Positions 16,677 to 24,926 of a DNA stretch of 64,000 nt are shown piece after piece. Position 1 is the first letter of the stretch; each line of letters starts with the position of its first letter. The DNA comes from Oscillospiraceae bacterium (GTDB lineage Bacteria; Bacillota; Clostridia; Oscillospirales; Ruminococcaceae), in assembly GCA_009784625.1 (NCBI GenBank), contig WRBI01000003.1, positions 42,070 through 106,069 on the forward strand, in the 5' to 3' direction. Position numbers and translations under genes: made by a program. The notes beneath the pieces were generated by a model, which saw only the letters and a list, made by a program, of their open reading frames with translations, searched no databases and had not been told where the DNA came from.

Positions 16677-17891
16677 TTAATAAGCTCTGATAACCGGATA
16701 AAACACGAGCACTTGGGTATGGTCGTTGTAGTCAATCGAAACATTGCGCAGGTCGGACACAATAAAACCGGCGTCCTCATCCAGCGCGCGGGCGTGAACG
16801 GCGCGCAGGATTTCGAACAGGTTTCGGATGAACAAATCTTTCCAAAGCGCGTAGATTTCGGGGCTGTCGGACACCCGCATCTCTAAATAGACAGGCCGGG
16901 CCGAATCGGGAAACACATCCCGGTCAACCAGCTGGCGGTAGAAAATATCGGCCAAAACATCCACGGCGTCAAAGGGCAGTTCCCCCGACACCGACCAGCC
17001 CATCCGCTGGAAAAAATCCATAAAGCCGTCCCCCGGCTCGGGCATAACCGGGAACTGATGTTCATCCCAATACCGCTGAGCCAGCAGCGTCTGTGTGTCA
17101 ATCAAGAAATAGGAGTGGTAAACGCTGTCAAACCGGCCCAGCGGGCGGTTCCAGGTGACGTCGACAAAGTGCCAGGAGCCGTCCAGCCGGACAGCGTTCC
17201 AGGCGTGGGAGATCCCGCGCTCACTGTTGCCCGCGATAAAGACGCTTTCCAGCCCGGCCAGCTCGGTGAGGTAGAGAAAAGCGGCCGCGTATCCGCCGCA
17301 GATGGCCGAGCGCCGAACCAGCGTACCGTAAAGGTTGTCGCGGTTCTCATCGGATTCATTGCTGCTGTAAGGGATTACAGCCAGCGCGTCGTGTATGGTC
17401 AGCGTGATTTCAAAGGGGGTGAGCCCGATAACCGGGTCTAGAATCTCGCTTGCGCGCGCTTCAATCGCTGTGCGCTGCCGCTCAATTTCTGCCCAAGGCA
17501 AGGTGTGGCCGACCAGCACGTACCGCCCGCGCAAAGTAAATTCCGCCCAATAATAGAGGGGGTTTTCCCGCCGGAAAATGGTGATGGTGTGCAAAATCTC
17601 GTCTTCGCGCAAGCCGGCGCCTACCGGAATGGCGTTGTCGGCCACCGGCGATGAGACAAAATCCCACAGGCGGTCGTAAAGGACTGCCGCTTCGCCCTCC
17701 ATCAAACTGCGCCCATAGCGAAAAGGCGGGACAAAGGCATCTTCTGTCAGCGACACAGCTGAACCGGGCTGGATGGCGGGCTGTTCCGATTGGCCGGGCG
17801 CGGGCTGAGCAGGCAAAGCTGCGCTCTGCCCCGCGCAGCCGGAGACAAATATAAGCGCGCAAAGTGCTAAACTAAGTAAACGATTGACCAC
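16677..17891 (-). CDS. Transglutaminase-like lipoprotein
   Basis: 404 residues. The lipobox Val-Ser-Gly-Cys ends at about residue 19, so the mature protein is membrane-tethered outside the cell. The papain-like transglutaminase core shows its full triad: Cys in RSAICGGYAAAF, His in SHAWNAVRL and Asp in VDVTW. Bacterial members of this fold cleave or cross-link peptides, often in cell-wall contexts. It starts at GTG 17891 with AAAGGGAA upstream and precedes the alpha-2-macroglobulin gene by 17 nt, which suggests joint expression. The substrate is unknown. Confidence 0.82.
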   Translation of the reverse strand: MVNRLLSLALCALIFVSGCAGQSAALPAQPAPGQSEQPAIQPGSAVSLTEDAFVPPFRYGRSLMEGEAAVLYDRLWDFVSSPVADNAIPVGAGLREDEILHTITIFRRENPLYYWAEFTLRGRYVLVGHTLPWAEIERQRTAIEARASEILDPVIGLTPFEITLTIHDALAVIPYSSNESDENRDNLYGTLVRRSAICGGYAAAFLYLTELAGLESVFIAGNSERGISHAWNAVRLDGSWHFVDVTWNRPLGRFDSVYHSYFLIDTQTLLAQRYWDEHQFPVMPEPGDGFMDFFQRMGWSVSGELPFDAVDVLADIFYRQLVDRDVFPDSARPVYLEMRVSDSPEIYALWKDLFIRNLFEILRAVHARALDEDAGFIVSDLRNVSIDYNDHTQVLVFYPVIRAY

Positions 17892-18072
17892 AGTGTGTTC
17901 CCTTTATGTTTGGTGGGGATGGTGTGCCGGATGTGGACATGCCAGGATGCGACAAGATTTGAGCTATGTTTAGCATACCATGTTTTATGTAAGTTTGCAA
18001 TCGAGAAAGGCTTGTCGCAAAGCCGCAAACTGAGATTTTTTGGAAGTTGGCAGACCCTAAAGCAGGGCATAC

Positions 18073-18105
18073 AAAAAGCGGGCCCAAATCCGAGCCCGCT
18101 TTGCG
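18073..18105 (-). terminator. Terminator after the hydroxyacid dehydrogenase gene
   Basis: A 9-bp stem AAAGCGGGC/GCCCGCTTT with a 10-nt loop is followed on the minus strand by a T-run, about 35 nt after the stop codon. Confidence 0.75.
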
Positions 18106-18136
18106 GTTTCATGTGGTGTTTATACGGCGGCTGTTT

Positions 18137-19102
18137 TTAAGCGTTGACCACGTTGGTTGGGCAGCCTTCGAGAAAACTTTTGAGGTTGCCGGCCGCGATA
18201 TCCATCAGTCGCTGGCGGCTTTCTTTGGGCGCCCAGCTGATGTGCGGGGTGATCAGGCAGTTCTTGGCGGACAGAAGCGGGTTGTCGGCCTGGATCGGCT
18301 CGGCGCAGACTACATCCAACCCGGCGGCCAGCACTTTGCCGCTGCTGAGCGCGTCAGCCAGATCCTGCTCGATGATGAGCGGCCCGCGCGAATTGTTCAG
18401 GATGATCACGCCGTCCTTCATCTTTTCGATGTTTGCGCGGTTGATCATCCCCTGTGTATCCGGAAAAAGGGGACAGTGCAGCGAGATCACGTCTGACCTT
18501 GCGAAGATCTCATCCAGTGGGACGTACTCGGCGATTTCTCTGCCTGAGTCAGCCTGCGTCTCATCGTAGGCGATCACATGCATCCCCATCGCTTTTGCGA
18601 TTTGGCCGGTGACTTGTCCAATCCGGCCAAAGCCGATCAGGCCGATTGTCTTGCCGGCCAGCTCGATGAGCGGGTAATCCCAAAAACAAAAATCGGGGGT
18701 GCGCGACCACTTGCCGTCTTTGACCGCCTGCGCGTGGTGGCCGACCCGGCTGCAAATTTCAAGCAGCAGCGCGATCGCGAACTGGCCGACCGCCTGTGTC
18801 CCGTAAGAGGGAACATTGCAGACCGGGATTCCTCTTTCTTTCGCGGCCTGGGTATCCACCACATTGTAGCCGGTGGCCAAAACGCCAATAAATCGGATAG
18901 CCGGTGACTTTTCGATGACTGCCCTTGTCAGCGGGGTCTTGTTGGTATAGACAATTTCGCAGTCCCCGATCCTTTTTAGAACCTCAGCTTCATCATCCAA
19001 AGGGGAGCGGTCATACACGGCCAGCTGACCGAATGTCTCAATCTTGTCCCAGCGCAAGTCGCCGGGGTTCAGGGTGTATCCGTCCAAGACTACGATCTTC
19101 AT
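18137..19102 (-). CDS. D-2-hydroxyacid dehydrogenase
   Basis: 321 residues, NAD(P)-dependent, cytoplasmic; it interconverts a 2-keto acid and a D-2-hydroxy acid. Seen: the family segment ATGYNVVDTQAAKERGIPV, the nucleotide fold GLIGFGRIGQ, the catalytic Arg in NNSRGPLI, and the catalytic His in LITPHISWAP with Glu between them. It resembles glycerate and hydroxypyruvate reductases. The ATG has GAGGAGG upstream. It diverges from a Gfo/Idh/MocA oxidoreductase across 190 bp. The exact substrate cannot be read from sequence. Confidence 0.88.
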   Translation of the reverse strand: MKIVVLDGYTLNPGDLRWDKIETFGQLAVYDRSPLDDEAEVLKRIGDCEIVYTNKTPLTRAVIEKSPAIRFIGVLATGYNVVDTQAAKERGIPVCNVPSYGTQAVGQFAIALLLEICSRVGHHAQAVKDGKWSRTPDFCFWDYPLIELAGKTIGLIGFGRIGQVTGQIAKAMGMHVIAYDETQADSGREIAEYVPLDEIFARSDVISLHCPLFPDTQGMINRANIEKMKDGVIILNNSRGPLIIEQDLADALSSGKVLAAGLDVVCAEPIQADNPLLSAKNCLITPHISWAPKESRQRLMDIAAGNLKSFLEGCPTNVVNA

Positions 19103-19226
19103 CGGTGCCTCCTCTGTGTGGCTGTCCGGAAATTGTGTTTGCCTGCCATCTTACCTTGTAATCTTACTATCTAATTTTGTGTGCGTCAAGCTGTCGAGCG
19201 GTTTCGCACCTGTTATCGGAAACCCC

Positions 19227-19255
19227 TTGACATTTGGCCGGTTATCACTTACCTT
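19227..19255 (+). promoter_or_regulatory. SigA-type promoter of the Gfo/Idh gene
   Basis: TTGACA (19227-19232), a 17-bp spacer, and TACCTT (19250-19255) with a second T/A-rich -10 just after. The start codon follows at 19294. Confidence 0.5.
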
Positions 19256-19293
19256 TTAATATGAAGCAACGTGATAGTAAAGGAGAAATTAAC

Positions 19294-20367
19294 ATGATTA
19301 AAGTTGGCGTAATCGGGCTGGGGGAAGTCGCCCAGCTCATGCACATGCCCATCCTGCACGACTTGGAGGCGAAATATCGCGTCACCGCGGTCTCCGACAT
19401 TTCGCCAAGCCTGGTCGCGTTTGTCAAGGAAAAATACAATATCGCGCAGGGGTATCTTGATTTTCGCGAATTGATTGAAAAAGCCGACACCGACGCGATC
19501 TGGGTGCTTTCCCCCGACCAGTACCACGGCGAGGCCGTCAAGCTCGCGCTGAGAGCCGGTAAGCACATCTTTGTTGAAAAGCCGGCCACTCTCGCAGCCG
19601 GGGAGCTTGAAGAAGTCATCGAGCTCAGGCGTCAATACCCGAATCAGATTGTGATGGTCGGCTTTATGCGCCGGTACACTGAATCTTTCCTTAAGGCGAA
19701 AGAAATTCTGACCGAGAGCCCCAAGTCTACCAAATATCTGCGCTTTCGCGACATCATCTGTGAAGGGCCGTTCTTTATCGGCCAGACCCGCCCTGTCTTT
19801 TACCCCAAAGACCTGCCGAAAGAGCTGCTGGAAGAGGGGAGAAAGCGGCAGCGGGAACACCTGGACCAGGCGATCGGCGGGGGTGCGAGCGACCTTGCCC
19901 GGGCAATTTACACGCTGCTTACCGGTTTGGGGTGCCACAGTTTTTCGGCGGTGCGCGAGCTTTTTGGCCTGCCCAAAAAAGTGCTGCATGTCGCGGCCAA
20001 GGGCGAGCATGTGGTCGTCTCGCTCGATTACGGCGACTTTTTGGCAGTCTATGAGCTGGTGAGCGACCAGGACGTCGTTCAGTTTGACGCGGCGATTGAA
20101 ATCTTCCAGGGGGACCGCAAAATCCACATCAAATATGAGACCCCGTATATTCGCTGTCAGCCGACCACGCTGCTGGTCACCGAGCCGGACAAAGCCGGGA
20201 CCAAAACCACCTACTACGGCCCCGACCACACTGACCCCTTCCAGACCGAGCTGCACTGTTTTGCCGAGTGTGTAGCCACCGGCAGCCAGCCCAAAACAAC
20301 GCTGGAGGATTCTCTTTCAGACCTGCGCCTGTTCGAAGAAATCATTCGAAAGCTGGAAGAAGATTAA
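19294..20367 (+). CDS. Gfo/Idh/MocA-family oxidoreductase
   Basis: 357 residues from the ATG at 19294 (AAAGGAG upstream; longer in-frame forms lack a ribosome site). The N-terminal NAD(P) fold shows VGVIGLGEVAQLMHMP, and the conserved EKP motif is present as HIFVEKPATLAAGE near residue 95. The family oxidises or reduces sugar alcohols, inositols and related polyols. Transcribed alone, divergent from the hydroxyacid dehydrogenase; the two may serve one pathway. No substrate can be assigned. Confidence 0.85.
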   Translation: MIKVGVIGLGEVAQLMHMPILHDLEAKYRVTAVSDISPSLVAFVKEKYNIAQGYLDFRELIEKADTDAIWVLSPDQYHGEAVKLALRAGKHIFVEKPATLAAGELEEVIELRRQYPNQIVMVGFMRRYTESFLKAKEILTESPKSTKYLRFRDIICEGPFFIGQTRPVFYPKDLPKELLEEGRKRQREHLDQAIGGGASDLARAIYTLLTGLGCHSFSAVRELFGLPKKVLHVAAKGEHVVVSLDYGDFLAVYELVSDQDVVQFDAAIEIFQGDRKIHIKYETPYIRCQPTTLLVTEPDKAGTKTTYYGPDHTDPFQTELHCFAECVATGSQPKTTLEDSLSDLRLFEEIIRKLEED

Positions 20368-20791
20368 GCCTGCTCCAGCGGCGGCACCCTGTTTCCGGTA
20401 CCGGTGACTGGACGGGAAATTTGCACGAATATGCGATTTTTTCGACGATAATGCCCGACCGGCTGCCGCCTTGATGCGTGTGAAAGTTTTTGTCAAGGCG
20501 GTACAACTATTTGTTGAACGCGCGGGTCTATTCATTGGGCATGAATATTATATCAACACCAAAATTTTTTTGTTCGGACGGTAAAATCACACTTTCCACA
20601 CTTTCAACCGACTTTTCAACAACAATTTGCGCGGCTTTAAACATATGGTGATTACAATGAGTATAATATGCATCCGGAGTTTGAATATTTGCTTTTCTGT
20701 CCGCGGGTTGTTGTGGAATAATTTTTCGAGAAATACAAGATATGTGATGTTATCGGCCTGTCAATAGCTGTATTTTGTATTTGGTCGCTTT
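20368..20791. other. Intergenic, AT-rich, no gene recognised
   Basis: AT-rich from about 20540 with one TATAAT-like word near 20671, which may start the transcript of the next small gene. Nothing else is supported. Confidence 0.4.
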
Positions 20792-20896
20792 GTGCATAAG
20801 TTGCAGGGTTGGTGGCAGGCAAAGCAATTGGCGAATACCGGGAGGAAAATTGGCAATCATATAAAAGCCAAAGAATGCAGAAAGGCGTGTAGCGGG

Positions 20897-21160
20897 ATGA
20901 TCAAGGGAGTCAGCCGGAATGTGGTGGAGATCATGCAGACAGAGAGCGATACGTTTGAGCGGGCTATACTCTTTGTCCGCCCCGGCAAGGGTTGTGACGA
21001 CTCCGCGCAGCTTGAAAAGCACGGCCGCCGGTTTTTGGCCACAACCAAAATCAGGCGGTCTGTATTTGCCGGGCGCTCACCTTTGCGCGCGGCGCTGGGC
21101 TATCTGTTTTCAGCCGTAATGGGAGCGGGAGCAACCGCGCTTGTGCTCTTATATTTTTGA
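20897..21160 (+). CDS. Small protein with C-terminal membrane helix, unknown
   Basis: 87 residues from the ATG at 20897; an in-frame reading up to 20792 exists but is less protein-like. Seen: SRNVVEIMQTESDTFERAIL then a basic stretch, and one strong C-terminal membrane helix (about 65-86, YLFSAVMGAGATALVLL). I recognise no named family. It precedes rlmB in the same direction, separated by a palindromic repeat element. Tail-anchored topology is inferred from the single C-terminal helix. Confidence 0.5.
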   Translation: MIKGVSRNVVEIMQTESDTFERAILFVRPGKGCDDSAQLEKHGRRFLATTKIRRSVFAGRSPLRAALGYLFSAVMGAGATALVLLYF

Positions 21161-21194
21161 CACACTATAAAACTTACAGAAAATGTGATATAAT

Positions 21195-21295
21195 GACAGT
21201 TGAGAGTTGACAATTGACAATTGACAGTTATGGAGTCCGTTGCGCGGACAAAATTTATAAATCATCGCGCAGCGACACCATTACTGTCAACTATA
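21195..21295. repeat. Palindromic MITE-like element upstream of rlmB
   Basis: About 100 bp bounded by GACAGTT.., tandem TTGACAA-type words and an inverted end (TTGACAGTTATGG at 21221-21233 against CCATTACTGTCAA at 21278-21290). The interior has GCGCGG/CATCGCGC. A relative lies at 22041. Terminal palindromes with no coding content are typical of non-autonomous miniature elements. Confidence 0.6.
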
Positions 21296-21310
21296 CATAA
21301 GGGTGATGGC

Positions 21311-22057
21311 GTGGATAAGCAAGGCGGTAACGAGATCGTATATGGCCGTGTGCCGGTGCGGGAACTGCTCCGCTCAGCGCGGCAGGTCGACTGCATCTGG
21401 ACACAAAAGGGGCTGGAGGGCGCGTCCCTGGGCGGCTTGATCGCTCTTGCCAAAGAGCGGGGTGTCCCGGCCAAAGAAGCGGACGCAAAAAAGCTGGAAG
21501 ACATAAGCGGGGGCGCAAACCATCAGGGTGTGGCCGCCCTTATCCCCGCCGCCGACTACGCAGAGCTGGAAGATATTTTTGTACGCGCCGGGGAAAGCCC
21601 GCCGCTGATCGTGATCGCCGACAAAGTCGAAGACCCGCACAATTTAGGCGCGATCATCCGAGTGGCCGAGGCCGCTGGGGCGCACGGGCTAATCATCCCC
21701 AAACGCAGGAGCGCGGGGCTCAGCTATACGGTGGCCAAAACCTCGGCCGGGGCGGCCATGCACCTGCCGGTTGTCCGGGTTTCGAACTTACCCGCCGTCA
21801 TGGAGGACCTCAAAAAGCGCGGGGTTTGGCTGTACGGCGCGGACATGGCCGGCAGCCCCTACGACAAGACAAGCTTTACAGGCCCCGCCGCGCTAGTGGT
21901 CGGCTCGGAGGGCGAGGGGCTGAGCCGCCTGGTGCGCGAAAAGTGCGACATGCTCGTCTCGCTGCCCATGCGCGGGAAAGTTGAGAGCCTGAACGTCTCG
22001 GTTGCTGCCGGGATACTTCTATACGAAATGGCGCGACAACGGACAGTTGACAATTGA
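21311..22057 (+). CDS. rlmB: 23S rRNA 2'-O-ribose methyltransferase, RlmB/TrmH family
   Basis: 248 residues from the GTG at 21311 (AAGGGTG upstream), the normal RlmB length. The N-terminal substrate domain begins VYGRVPVRELL. The SpoU methylase knot motifs are NLGAIIRVAEAAG, VVGSEGEGLS and LPMRGKVESLNVSVA. RlmB methylates G2251 of 23S rRNA with S-adenosylmethionine. The last four codons and the stop lie inside the palindromic element at 22041, so the natural C terminus has been replaced by element sequence. The upstream element likewise abuts the start region. Confidence 0.9.
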   Translation: MDKQGGNEIVYGRVPVRELLRSARQVDCIWTQKGLEGASLGGLIALAKERGVPAKEADAKKLEDISGGANHQGVAALIPAADYAELEDIFVRAGESPPLIVIADKVEDPHNLGAIIRVAEAAGAHGLIIPKRRSAGLSYTVAKTSAGAAMHLPVVRVSNLPAVMEDLKKRGVWLYGADMAGSPYDKTSFTGPAALVVGSEGEGLSRLVREKCDMLVSLPMRGKVESLNVSVAAGILLYEMARQRTVDN

Positions 22058-22147
22058 CAATGGATGTATCGCTTCGCGATAATTTCAATAGTATTCGCAC
22101 AGCGGATTCGATAACCGCCAATTGTACATTGTCAATTGTCCATTGAA
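22041..22147. repeat. Palindromic MITE-like element overlapping the rlmB stop
   Basis: Left end GGACAGTTGACAATTGACAA, right end with complementary CCAATTGTACATTGTCAATT; the interior has CGCTTCGCGATAA. Same family as 21195-21295. It supplies the stop codon of rlmB and ends just before the ribosome site of the next gene. Confidence 0.6.
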
Positions 22148-22161
22148 AAAGGGTGTTAGGT

Positions 22162-24627
22162 ATGGATAAAAAATATAGCGTGGATGATATCCTGCTGGAT
22201 ATTAAGAGCAAGAAAATGCGCAGGCAGGAGGAAGAGGCCGGGGGCGCGCCGCCTGAGCGGCCACTCGGTGAGAAATTCCCCGACTCAGGCGCGGGAGGGA
22301 AGAACGGGGTAGCTTTTGCGCCTGATCTTCGCCCGCCCCAAACCGAACGGCTGCGGCCAATCAAGCCGCCGGACGAGAAGCAGCCCCCGCCCATCACGGG
22401 CGAGGGCGAGGTGACTGTACTTTCTCCTCCGCCGGCGGAATCGCCGCCTGCCCGGCCAAAGGCGGCTCGGGATACCGGCCCGGTTCGGATTGAAGACCTC
22501 AAGCGGCCGGTCAAACCCGAGCGACCGGTGCCCCCCGAAATCCGAAACCCGCTCGACTTTGGGAGCCGGGTTCGCCCGATTCGCGATAAAGCCAAGATGC
22601 GCGGCCAAAAAGAAAAGGCGCTGACCGAGCTGTCAAAACCGGCCAAGCCCGAACCGGAAAAACCGGGTGGCCAAACGTCGGTGATCGACTTTTCAAAATT
22701 TCGGCAATCAGGGGAAAGCCCGCCCCTGGGTGAGACCCGCGAGATGCCCCGCCTTGGGCCAAGCCGCGAGTTTGACATTGAAGAAATTCGCAATATCGAT
22801 TTTGGTGATGCGGCAGACGAGGCCGGTTACGACGATTACGATTACGACGAAGAAGAACTCGATTACGAGAACGAACCGCACAAATCGAGTGTAGACTTCA
22901 GCGAATACAATTCAATCGAAGACCGGCGGGATGTGGCCATCGACATCGCGCGCACCAAACTCTGGCTGGTCATCCGCGCAACCCTTACTTTTGCGCTGAC
23001 TGGCGCGTTGGTTTACCTGATTCTTTGCGGGCGGTACATGCTGCCTATGCCCGCGTTTATCGCCCCCGAAGTGGATTTGCGGATGTACCTGCTCTCGATC
23101 ACCCTGCTCAGCGTGGGCGTGGCGCTGGTCGGCAGCTCAGCCATGGGCGGCGGGCTGATCAGCTTCTTTAAGCTGAGGGCAAACTCCGACTCACTTGCGG
23201 CGCTGGCCATGCTGGGCGCGGCCGGGCAGTGTGTTTACGCACTGCTCAACCCCGAAAACGTTCGGATTGAGAGCCTGACCTTTTACGCGGCGCTGGCAAG
23301 TGCCAGTATGCTCTTTAACGCGCTGGGCAAGCTGAGCATGATCAGCCGGATTCAGCAGAACTTTAAGATCATCTCTTCCGACAAGCCCAAGCGGGCGGTG
23401 ATTATCGCCACAGACGAAGGCTTTACCCGCGAGTACCTAAAGGGCGCGACCCGGCGGCCATCCATCGCTTATACCGCCCAGTGTGACTTTTTTACCGACT
23501 TTCTCTCCCTTTCTTTTTCCGACAAATACGATGTGGGGATCAACAAGGCGGTTGCGCCGGTCTGCCTGGCCGGGGCGGCGGTGGTCGGGGTTCTCGCGTA
23601 CATCCTCACACAGGGCAGCTCGATCACCGCGGTCAGCGCGATGACCGCCATCCTCTGCCTGAGCGCCACCTTTTCGGCCACATTCATCGAGAATGTCCCG
23701 CTCGGCAAGCTGACCCAAAAGCTGGCCCCCCGCGGCGGAATGGTCAGCGGCAACAAAGCGGTTGAAGATTTCTGTGACATTTCAGCGCTCGTGTTGGATG
23801 AAAAGGATCTCTTCCCGCAAGGTTTTGTCGAAGTACACGGAATCAAGGCCTACTCAAACGGCCGGGTGGACGAGGCGATTTTAGACGCCGCCAGCATTGC
23901 CTACGCCATGAACAGTGCATTGAGCGGTGTATTCCTCCAGATGATCGGCTCGAACAAGAAATTGCTGCGCAAAGTCGACAACCCGACCTTCGAGAACGGC
24001 AAGGGCATCACCGCCTGGATTGACGGCCGCCGCGTCATGCTGGGCAACCGGAATCTGATGAAAGCGCACGATATCCCACTGCCCGACCCCGGCTTTGAAA
24101 AGAAGTACGCAAACGAGCAGGGCGAGCCGCTCTTTCTGTCAAGCAGCGGGGAGCTGGCCGCACAGCTGGTGGTCGGCTACCGGGCGGACGAAGAGCTGGC
24201 CATCGAGCTGGACCGGCTGGGCGCCGCGCAAAAGCTGCTGATTGTCCACACGCTGGACTCCAACCTCACCCCGCACAAAATCTGGGAGATTTACGGTTAC
24301 CCCGAGGAACTGGTGCAGATCATGCCCGCCCACCAGCACGAGCACTTCGAGAAGATGACCGCCCCCCGCAACAGTGAGCTGGCCGAGATCGCATACACCG
24401 GCCGGGCAAGCGCGATGGTCGGAGCCATCCTCGCCTGTATGAGCGCGCGATCATCCATCCTCTCTGCCACCGCTGTCCAGCTTTTACAGATCACGCTGGG
24501 CTATGGGCTGGTTGCGCTGCTCGCGTTTTTGGGCGCGATCGACACCCTGACCATACTGGCGCTGGGCGGATATCAAATCTTTTGGTTTATCGTCATCTGG
24601 CTGATTCAGCGGCTGAAAGCCGCGTAG
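22162..24627 (+). CDS. P-type ATPase-like membrane protein, catalytically degenerate
   Basis: About 821 residues from the ATG at 22162. Residues 1-250 are cytoplasmic-looking, rich in Pro, Glu and Arg, starting with DDILLDIKSKK and ending in an acidic Asp/Tyr/Glu tract. Membrane helices follow (about 275-420 and 470-520, with two more at the C terminus). The soluble part resembles the P and N domains of P1B ATPases: the N-domain-like GKGITAWIDGRRVMLGNRNL is clear. The phosphorylation loop Asp-Lys-Thr-Gly-Thr is replaced by LVLDEKDLFPQG, and the GDGxND loop by YTGRASAMVGA. It therefore cannot cycle as a pump; a structural or sensory role is inferred. A small membrane protein gene follows 18 nt later. 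Confidence 0.72.
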   Translation: MDKKYSVDDILLDIKSKKMRRQEEEAGGAPPERPLGEKFPDSGAGGKNGVAFAPDLRPPQTERLRPIKPPDEKQPPPITGEGEVTVLSPPPAESPPARPKAARDTGPVRIEDLKRPVKPERPVPPEIRNPLDFGSRVRPIRDKAKMRGQKEKALTELSKPAKPEPEKPGGQTSVIDFSKFRQSGESPPLGETREMPRLGPSREFDIEEIRNIDFGDAADEAGYDDYDYDEEELDYENEPHKSSVDFSEYNSIEDRRDVAIDIARTKLWLVIRATLTFALTGALVYLILCGRYMLPMPAFIAPEVDLRMYLLSITLLSVGVALVGSSAMGGGLISFFKLRANSDSLAALAMLGAAGQCVYALLNPENVRIESLTFYAALASASMLFNALGKLSMISRIQQNFKIISSDKPKRAVIIATDEGFTREYLKGATRRPSIAYTAQCDFFTDFLSLSFSDKYDVGINKAVAPVCLAGAAVVGVLAYILTQGSSITAVSAMTAILCLSATFSATFIENVPLGKLTQKLAPRGGMVSGNKAVEDFCDISALVLDEKDLFPQGFVEVHGIKAYSNGRVDEAILDAASIAYAMNSALSGVFLQMIGSNKKLLRKVDNPTFENGKGITAWIDGRRVMLGNRNLMKAHDIPLPDPGFEKKYANEQGEPLFLSSSGELAAQLVVGYRADEELAIELDRLGAAQKLLIVHTLDSNLTPHKIWEIYGYPEELVQIMPAHQHEHFEKMTAPRNSELAEIAYTGRASAMVGAILACMSARSSILSATAVQLLQITLGYGLVALLAFLGAIDTLTILALGGYQIFWFIVIWLIQRLKAA

Positions 24628-24645
24628 ACTAGGAGGGCTATTCGA

Positions 24646-24849
24646 ATGGATGAAAACCGGTTCGGGCAAGAGCCGCCGGCCGAAGAACAGCCGGCGGACA
24701 CATATGTAATTGAGGGTTTAGTCGTCGGTGTGCTCTTGGGCGTGGTCATGATGTTCACCCTGTTTGAAAACCCGCTGCCCGCCATCGGATTTGGGGTGGC
24801 CATGGGCTGGATTATCGGATCGCGCATCGAGAAAAAGAAAAAGAAGTAA
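24646..24849 (+). CDS. Small glycine-rich membrane protein
   Basis: 67 residues. An acidic, Pro/Gln-rich N terminus, then two hydrophobic segments (about 24-41 and 45-60) with small-residue zipper spacing (GLVVGVLLGVV; GFGVAMGWIIG), then a Lys-rich tail EKKKKK. GGAGGG lies 9 nt before the ATG. Cotranscribed with the degenerate P-type ATPase and closed by the terminator at 24858. Function unknown; a partner subunit for the large protein is a guess from context. Confidence 0.65.
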   Translation: MDENRFGQEPPAEEQPADTYVIEGLVVGVLLGVVMMFTLFENPLPAIGFGVAMGWIIGSRIEKKKKK

Positions 24850-24857
24850 CCGACAAG

Positions 24858-24893
24858 AAGAACCTGTATTCATAGCCGAATACAGGTTCTTTT
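24858..24893 (+). terminator. Terminator between convergent genes
   Basis: A 14-bp perfect stem AAGAACCTGTATTC/GAATACAGGTTCTT with a 6-nt loop, then TTTG. It could also serve the convergent chemoreceptor gene. Confidence 0.8.
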
Positions 24894-24926
24894 GTGGTTC
24901 TATACGCAGCCGGCAGCAACGGGCGC

